Of a stretch of DNA of 64,000 nucleotides, positions 59,874 through 64,000 are shown piece by piece. The stretch lies in the NCBI RefSeq assembly GCF_012911605.1, contig NZ_JAAMPT010000209.1, forward strand, positions 1 through 64,000, in the 5' to 3' direction. Within the stretch, counting starts at the first letter, position 1. Every line of letters starts with the position of its first letter. The position numbers and the translations under genes are program-made. The notes beneath the pieces are model-generated. The model searched no databases. It had not been told where the DNA came from and saw only the letters and a program-made list of their open reading frames with translations. Source of the stretch: Flavobacterium solisilvae. Lineage in GTDB: Bacteria; Bacteroidota; Bacteroidia; Flavobacteriales; Flavobacteriaceae.

Positions 59874-60329
59874 ATGCAATCTACAGCAAAAACACCAGCA
59901 GAATATGTCGATTCACTTCCTGATGAACGAAAAAGTGTAATTGAAAACATTAGAAAAACGGTTTTGGATAACTTACCAGAAGGTTTTGAAGAAACGATGG
60001 GTTATGGAATGTTAGGCTATGTTGTGCCACATTCTATTTATCCAAGTGGTTATCATTGTGATCCAAAAACGCCTTTGCCTTTTATATCAGTTGCTTCGCA
60101 AAAGAATTTTATTGCTTTTTATCACATGGGAATTTATGCCGATGAAAGTTTATTAAACTGGTTTATTGCTGAATATCCAAAGCATTGTAAAACCAAATTA
60201 GATATGGGAAAAAGTTGTATTCGATTTAAAAAGATGAATGATATTCCGTATGAATTATTAGGTCAATTGGTTGCTAAAATGTCGGTTCAGGATTGGATTT
60301 CGTTGTATGAAAAAAATTTAAAGCGATAA
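59874..60329 (+). CDS. DUF1801 (YdhG-like) protein
   Basis: A 151-residue protein of the DUF1801 fold with EYVDSLPDERKSVIENIRKTV, MGYGMLGYVVPHSIYPSGYHC and NFIAFYHMGIYADESLL, ending MSVQDWISLYEKNLK. These small alpha-beta proteins are common stress or iron-sulfur-linked proteins with no settled role. It is 1 base from the GNAT gene and divergent from DUF3667, with TATTTTTG at 59847-59854. Confidence 0.88.
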   Translation: MQSTAKTPAEYVDSLPDERKSVIENIRKTVLDNLPEGFEETMGYGMLGYVVPHSIYPSGYHCDPKTPLPFISVASQKNFIAFYHMGIYADESLLNWFIAEYPKHCKTKLDMGKSCIRFKKMNDIPYELLGQLVAKMSVQDWISLYEKNLKR

Positions 60330-60330
60330 G

Positions 60331-60828
60331 ATGATTGAAATTATTGAAGCCAAAGTAGAACAACTTGATATCGTTCAAGATATTGCTCAAAAAACATGGC
60401 CAATTGCATACAAAGATGTGATTTCATCGGCTCAAATTGAGTATATGCTTGAAATGATGTACAGTAAGTCTGCTTTAAAAGAACAGTTGGAAGTTAAAAA
60501 GCATCATTTTATTTTGGCAAAAAAAGAAAAGGAGTTTTTAGGTTTTGCTTCGTATGAATTGAATTGTAATTCAGTTGGAAAAACAAAATTGCACAAACTA
60601 TACGTTTTACCTGAAACACAAGGCAGCGGAATAGGAGTGAAGTTGGTTAACTTTTTATCTGAAAAAGCGAAAGAAAATCATCAGTCGGCTATTTTTTTGA
60701 ATGTAAATAAATACAATCCAGCTCAAAATTTTTACAAGAAAATAGGATTTGTTGTTGCTTATGAAGAAGTTATCGATATTGGTAATAATTTCATCATGGA
60801 TGATTTTGTGATGGAAAAAGAGATATAA
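60331..60828 (+). CDS. GNAT family N-acetyltransferase
   Basis: A 165-residue GNAT. The acetyl-CoA-binding motif A is KLYVLPETQGSGIGVKLV (Q/R-x-x-G-x-G/A), and motif B is FLNVNKYNPAQNFYKKIGFVV. The acceptor could be a small amine, amino acid or protein; nothing in context tells which. Immediately downstream of DUF1801. Confidence 0.92.
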   Translation: MIEIIEAKVEQLDIVQDIAQKTWPIAYKDVISSAQIEYMLEMMYSKSALKEQLEVKKHHFILAKKEKEFLGFASYELNCNSVGKTKLHKLYVLPETQGSGIGVKLVNFLSEKAKENHQSAIFLNVNKYNPAQNFYKKIGFVVAYEEVIDIGNNFIMDDFVMEKEI

Positions 60829-60830
60829 AA

Positions 60831-60864
60831 AAAGTCTTCACTGCTTAAAGCGAAGACTTTTTTT
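60831..60864. terminator. Bidirectional terminator between GNAT and the FG-GAP gene
   Basis: AAAGTCTTC/GAAGACTTT is a 9-bp stem with a 12-base loop and T-runs on both strands (plus TTTTTTT; minus TTTTTTT). It serves the convergent GNAT and FG-GAP genes. Confidence 0.88.
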
Positions 60865-60883
60865 ATTGAAAATAACTAGAAGA

Positions 60884-63346
60884 TTATTCTTTTATGAATT
60901 TTTGAGAATATTCTCTGCTGTATTCGTCTTTTAGTTTAAGTATATAAGTTCCTTTTGCTAAAGCATCAACATTTACGGTTTTGTTTTCAACTTTTGCTTG
61001 CTGAACCATTCTACCGTTTAAGTCATAAATTACAGCCGAATTAAATTCAACAGGATTAGTTGTATTGATGTTTATATTAATAATATTTTTCACTGGATTT
61101 GGATAAACTGTAAAAACAAAACTATCAAAAGAATTGGTTCCCAAAGTTTGTCCTTCTACAACATTTAAAACCTGATTTGGTGCAACATTTGTAAAAGTAT
61201 CAACAATTCCAGAAGGCCATTTAATAACAACTTGGTCAATTGTTGATGCTGTCCCAATTCCAAAATGAGTATTTAATGTACTCATGTATTCAAATCCTTC
61301 GCCACTACGAACATCTCTAATTTGTTTTCCCCAAGCACCATAAATTTCAATTCTTGCTCCAATTCCATTACCGTTACTTTGAATACCTTTGGTAGTAATT
61401 TTTAACCATTTGTTACCATTTGGAACAGCATAACGAACAGTACTTCCGTTAACGATATCTAAGAATCCGTCGTTGTTCAAATCACCAATAGCACCAACAC
61501 CAATTGAATTATAAACTGTAGGTTCAAAAGTGTTATTTCCTTTATTGAACATTATTTTGCTTCCACTTCCCATAATATCAACCCATCCATCATTGTCAAA
61601 ATCATAGGCAATATAATCTCTACTGTTAGTATTGTCTAAATCTAAACCAGAACCAGTAGTGATATTCATAAAAGGTTCTTCAACGTCATTTGTTTTGTCT
61701 AAATCATTTCTTAAGAATTTATGTCCAACACCACCGTTTGAACCAATTACAATGTCCATATCGCCATCGTTGTCAAAATCAGCAACAACTGATGACCAAG
61801 ACTGAATCGGAACAATGTTAACTCCAGCTTGAGCAGAAATATCAGTAAAAACGCCATTTCCGTCATTTCTGTGCAATTCACTTGGTGGACCAGAACATTT
61901 TGAGATAAATAAATCAACATCACCATCATTGTCATAATCGGTCCAGATTGAAGCATAATTTCCGCCACTTGGTGTTATTCCTAGCATATAAGCTCCAGGA
62001 GTTGTTCCTGATTGGTAGTAATTCAGATTTCCAGCGATGTCATTCAAATAGTAAACGTTAGGATCAATATCATGACAAGAAAAAATATCTAAATTTCCAT
62101 CGTTGTTCAAATCAACAAAATTCGTTCTTTGACAAAAAATGTAATCTCCCGGAGTAATACTTGTATATGCTGTTCCGTTGTTTGATGATTTCCAAAGTGA
62201 TAAACCATTGTAATCACCTAACACCAAATCGTTATAGCCATCTTTGTTATAATCTCCTGCAGCAATACTCCAAGTTGGCATTTTGCTAGTTCCGGTTACA
62301 GGAATGTTTACAGCATTAAAACTACTACTATTTGTTTGATAATGAATGTTTAAATTGTTATCACTAACACCAACAACATCATCAAGATTATCGTTATTCA
62401 TATCAACAATACAACTTGTGTATTGACTGTTAAGATTTGGAATAGTTTGAGTTGAATAAGCAACAGGAATAACGATAACTTGCTCTGTCAAGATAAAATC
62501 AAAACCTGCATCACTCCATTTGTTATCCCATGCAATGTAATAGGTAGTTCCTGCATTAACCTCGAAAGTTTTTTTAGATAAAAGAGAATTTGTATTGCCT
62601 GAATTACATTGTAATACACCTGAATCATCATCACTAGTAACACAAGTTAAAACTCCTGGGCAATTTCCAGTATAAACACTAAAGTTGGTGTTTTTACAAA
62701 TATTTTGAGGTAAGTCAGAGCTAATAGTAAGATTTAAAGTTGTATTTGGAGTATAAGAATACCATTTTGCGGCTGTAGCAGTTGGAGAACATCCACCACC
62801 AGTTATGTTTTCACCATCAATGCTAGAAACCGTTACAGTATTTCCTGCAGTAATTGGTGTTGCTGTTACACAAGGATTTTCACCATGTTCAAGTAGTTGA
62901 AAAGTAAATCCATTAGAAGTCCATCTATTATCCCAAGCAATATAATAAGTTGTGTTAGCAACAACATCAAAAGTAGCAACAGATGAATAGTTGCCTGATC
63001 CAACTCCTGAGTCATCATCACCTGAATGACAAACTAAATTTTCACATGTTCCAGTGTAAACATGAAAGCGTGTGTCAACTCTTGGAGTATTTTGAGCAAT
63101 ATCCGTTGTAATAGTTACGGTGTGATTAGCAGTTGGCGTGTAAGAATACCATTTACCTCTCGGTGGTCGATTTGCAGGAACTGCACCTTGTTCTGAAGAA
63201 CAAAGAAGTACTGGAACCTGAGAACCATTAATACCATCAACAACGGTATTTCCTGCGGTTATAGCTAAAGCTGCACCACAATTATCTTGCCCAAACGAGA
63301 AAAAACTCATTAATGACAAAACAATAATAAAAGTAATTTTTTTCAT
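60884..63346 (-). CDS. T9SS-secreted FG-GAP/UnbV surface protein
   Basis: An 820-residue exported protein. Signal peptide 1-20. Two homologous beta-sandwich modules lie at about 22-150 and 157-292, each with WYSYTPxxxxxxTI(T/S), VYTG(T/N)C, DDDSGV and TYYIAWDN(R/K)W. A chain of FG-GAP/VCBS repeats follows (about 300-640), with calcium-type loops such as DYNKDGYNDL, DLNNDGNLDI, DYDNDGDVDL, DFDNDGDMDI and DFDNDGWVDI. An ASPIC/UnbV domain (about 655-725, GIGARIEIYG...FGIGTASTIDQVVIKWPSG) and a type A T9SS sorting domain (YPNPVKNIININI...KGTYILKLK, about 745-820) end it. It starts 10 bases after the cytochrome gene, so the two are co-transcribed. Confidence 0.92.
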   Translation of the reverse strand: MKKITFIIVLSLMSFFSFGQDNCGAALAITAGNTVVDGINGSQVPVLLCSSEQGAVPANRPPRGKWYSYTPTANHTVTITTDIAQNTPRVDTRFHVYTGTCENLVCHSGDDDSGVGSGNYSSVATFDVVANTTYYIAWDNRWTSNGFTFQLLEHGENPCVTATPITAGNTVTVSSIDGENITGGGCSPTATAAKWYSYTPNTTLNLTISSDLPQNICKNTNFSVYTGNCPGVLTCVTSDDDSGVLQCNSGNTNSLLSKKTFEVNAGTTYYIAWDNKWSDAGFDFILTEQVIVIPVAYSTQTIPNLNSQYTSCIVDMNNDNLDDVVGVSDNNLNIHYQTNSSSFNAVNIPVTGTSKMPTWSIAAGDYNKDGYNDLVLGDYNGLSLWKSSNNGTAYTSITPGDYIFCQRTNFVDLNNDGNLDIFSCHDIDPNVYYLNDIAGNLNYYQSGTTPGAYMLGITPSGGNYASIWTDYDNDGDVDLFISKCSGPPSELHRNDGNGVFTDISAQAGVNIVPIQSWSSVVADFDNDGDMDIVIGSNGGVGHKFLRNDLDKTNDVEEPFMNITTGSGLDLDNTNSRDYIAYDFDNDGWVDIMGSGSKIMFNKGNNTFEPTVYNSIGVGAIGDLNNDGFLDIVNGSTVRYAVPNGNKWLKITTKGIQSNGNGIGARIEIYGAWGKQIRDVRSGEGFEYMSTLNTHFGIGTASTIDQVVIKWPSGIVDTFTNVAPNQVLNVVEGQTLGTNSFDSFVFTVYPNPVKNIINININTTNPVEFNSAVIYDLNGRMVQQAKVENKTVNVDALAKGTYILKLKDEYSREYSQKFIKE

Positions 63347-63356
63347 ATTTTAATTT

Positions 63357-64000
63357 TTAAGGACAAGCGGTTAGGGAATTTATCCATTCTTCTAGTAAAG
63401 CAACTCCTTCATCATGAATAACACTTCTTCCATGTAGTGGCATTCTATAGGTTGGGTTGTTGGTATTTAAACGATAAAACATCATTGATCTTTCGGCATT
63501 TCCTGGATTAATTATCAGTGAAAGGTTACTAGGAAATCCTTGCATATCTTCTGTGTCAACGCAAACACCTAAATTGGTTAATCCATTAGAAGAATTTCCT
63601 GTATCACCAAAAGATAATCTCATTGGACGGTATTCACAATGACCTTCGGCACTATGACAATGTGCACAATTAATATCCAGATACGAACGAACTCTATCTA
63701 CTAAAGGTTTAGACGTATCTTTATAATCTACTGTAGTAGCAATATTATTGGGTAAATTGTTCTCTAAATAGCCGCTTTCTATCCATTTTGCTAATTGATT
63801 TTGCGTTCCAGTAGAAAAGTTGAAATTATTATTCAAGCTTTGAGGTTTTATGCCAATTGGCGCAGTAACATTGTTGACTTTATGGCAAACGAAACACTCG
63901 GTTTCAGATGGAATTCTGTAATTTGTAACTGTTTTAGTAGTACCATTTTCAATCCATGAAATATTGGTAGTAGAACCATCCATATTGTAAAAAGCTTCGG
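63357..64000 (-). CDS. Diheme c-type cytochrome-like protein, 5' part missing (window edge)
   Basis: Only the C-terminal 213 or so residues are in the window; the reading frame continues past position 64000 with no start codon needed at the internal ATG (63983). Two heme-binding CxxCH motifs are seen, CFVCH and CAHCH, 80-odd residues apart, with PLHGRSVIHDEGVALLEEWI at the end. The layout fits the HNE_0200-type secreted repeat cytochromes. It probably carries electrons in the periplasm or at the surface. The FG-GAP/UnbV gene follows directly. Confidence 0.82.
   Translation of the reverse strand, partial: EAFYNMDGSTTNISWIENGTTKTVTNYRIPSETECFVCHKVNNVTAPIGIKPQSLNNNFNFSTGTQNQLAKWIESGYLENNLPNNIATTVDYKDTSKPLVDRVRSYLDINCAHCHSAEGHCEYRPMRLSFGDTGNSSNGLTNLGVCVDTEDMQGFPSNLSLIINPGNAERSMMFYRLNTNNPTYRMPLHGRSVIHDEGVALLEEWINSLTACP

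Overview
The window looks like chromosomal DNA of a Flavobacteriaceae bacterium, most likely a Flavobacterium or close relative. It is AT-rich and densely packed. Two secreted proteins end in type IX secretion (T9SS type A) sorting domains. Several gene starts are preceded by the Bacteroidetes promoter form TTG-N(17-20)-TANNTTTG rather than an E. coli-type promoter. The family set also fits the phylum: DUF4295 after rpmG, DUF5683, DUF3667, S1-domain CvfB, BshB1, and a long LepB with an N-terminal membrane extension. I saw no phage, transposase, integrase or CRISPR array. No gene-free stretch exceeds about 250 bases.

Layout. 1-14.7 kb is almost all minus strand: a hotdog thioesterase; a 1595-residue surface protein with three ALK/LTK-like glycine-rich modules; a TPR histidine kinase with its NarL-type regulator; a membrane-anchored FMN glutamate-synthase-like protein; and a catabolic set (flavin reductase, 2-aminobenzoyl-CoA monooxygenase/reductase, 2-aminobenzoate-CoA ligase) for aerobic CoA-dependent anthranilate breakdown. 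14.8-18.1 kb is plus strand: cinA, then rpmB-rpmG-DUF4295 and ftsY. 18.1-26.1 kb is mixed: a serine hydrolase; a CcrM/HinfI-type GANTC methyltransferase with a lipoprotein and a DciA-like DUF721 gene; DUF4268; Nudix and acyltransferase genes; an ECF sigma factor with a membrane partner; cvfB; and two coupled orphan genes. 26.2-35.2 kb (minus) holds a serine hydrolase, TonB, a second ECF sigma factor overlapping a glycosyltransferase, PaiB, a possible uracil-DNA-glycosylase-fold protein, murB, DUF2461, a rhodanese-thioredoxin lipoprotein and recF. 35.3-41.6 kb (plus) holds a TPR membrane protein, ribH, mutL, two rhomboid genes and an endonuclease/exonuclease/phosphatase gene. 41.6-55 kb (minus) holds an AbiEii/DUF6922 pair, the parA-parB-DUF5683-dapB-lepB-wbqC run, an SDR enzyme, a methyltransferase, purL and a beta-helix lipoprotein. 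55.2-64 kb holds a hotdog thioesterase and isochorismate synthase (menaquinone), bshB1, tRNA-His, an M28 peptidase, DUF3667, DUF1801, GNAT, and a T9SS FG-GAP/UnbV protein behind a diheme cytochrome gene that runs off the window.

Most genes are housekeeping: ribosome, cell wall, chromosome partition, replication and repair, purine, lysine, riboflavin and quinone synthesis. Four points stand out. First, the tandem ALK/LTK-like glycine-rich modules. Second, MutL has lost the metal-binding residues of its endonuclease site (DQHA motif reads NQKR; the CPHGRP-type motif reads SPFQKP) while an orphan GANTC methyltransferase lies 17 kb away. Third, the compact anthranilate-CoA unit. Fourth, the intergenic spacers carry several families of palindromic and tandem 'phrase' repeats, one of which appears to have entered the purL coding sequence.
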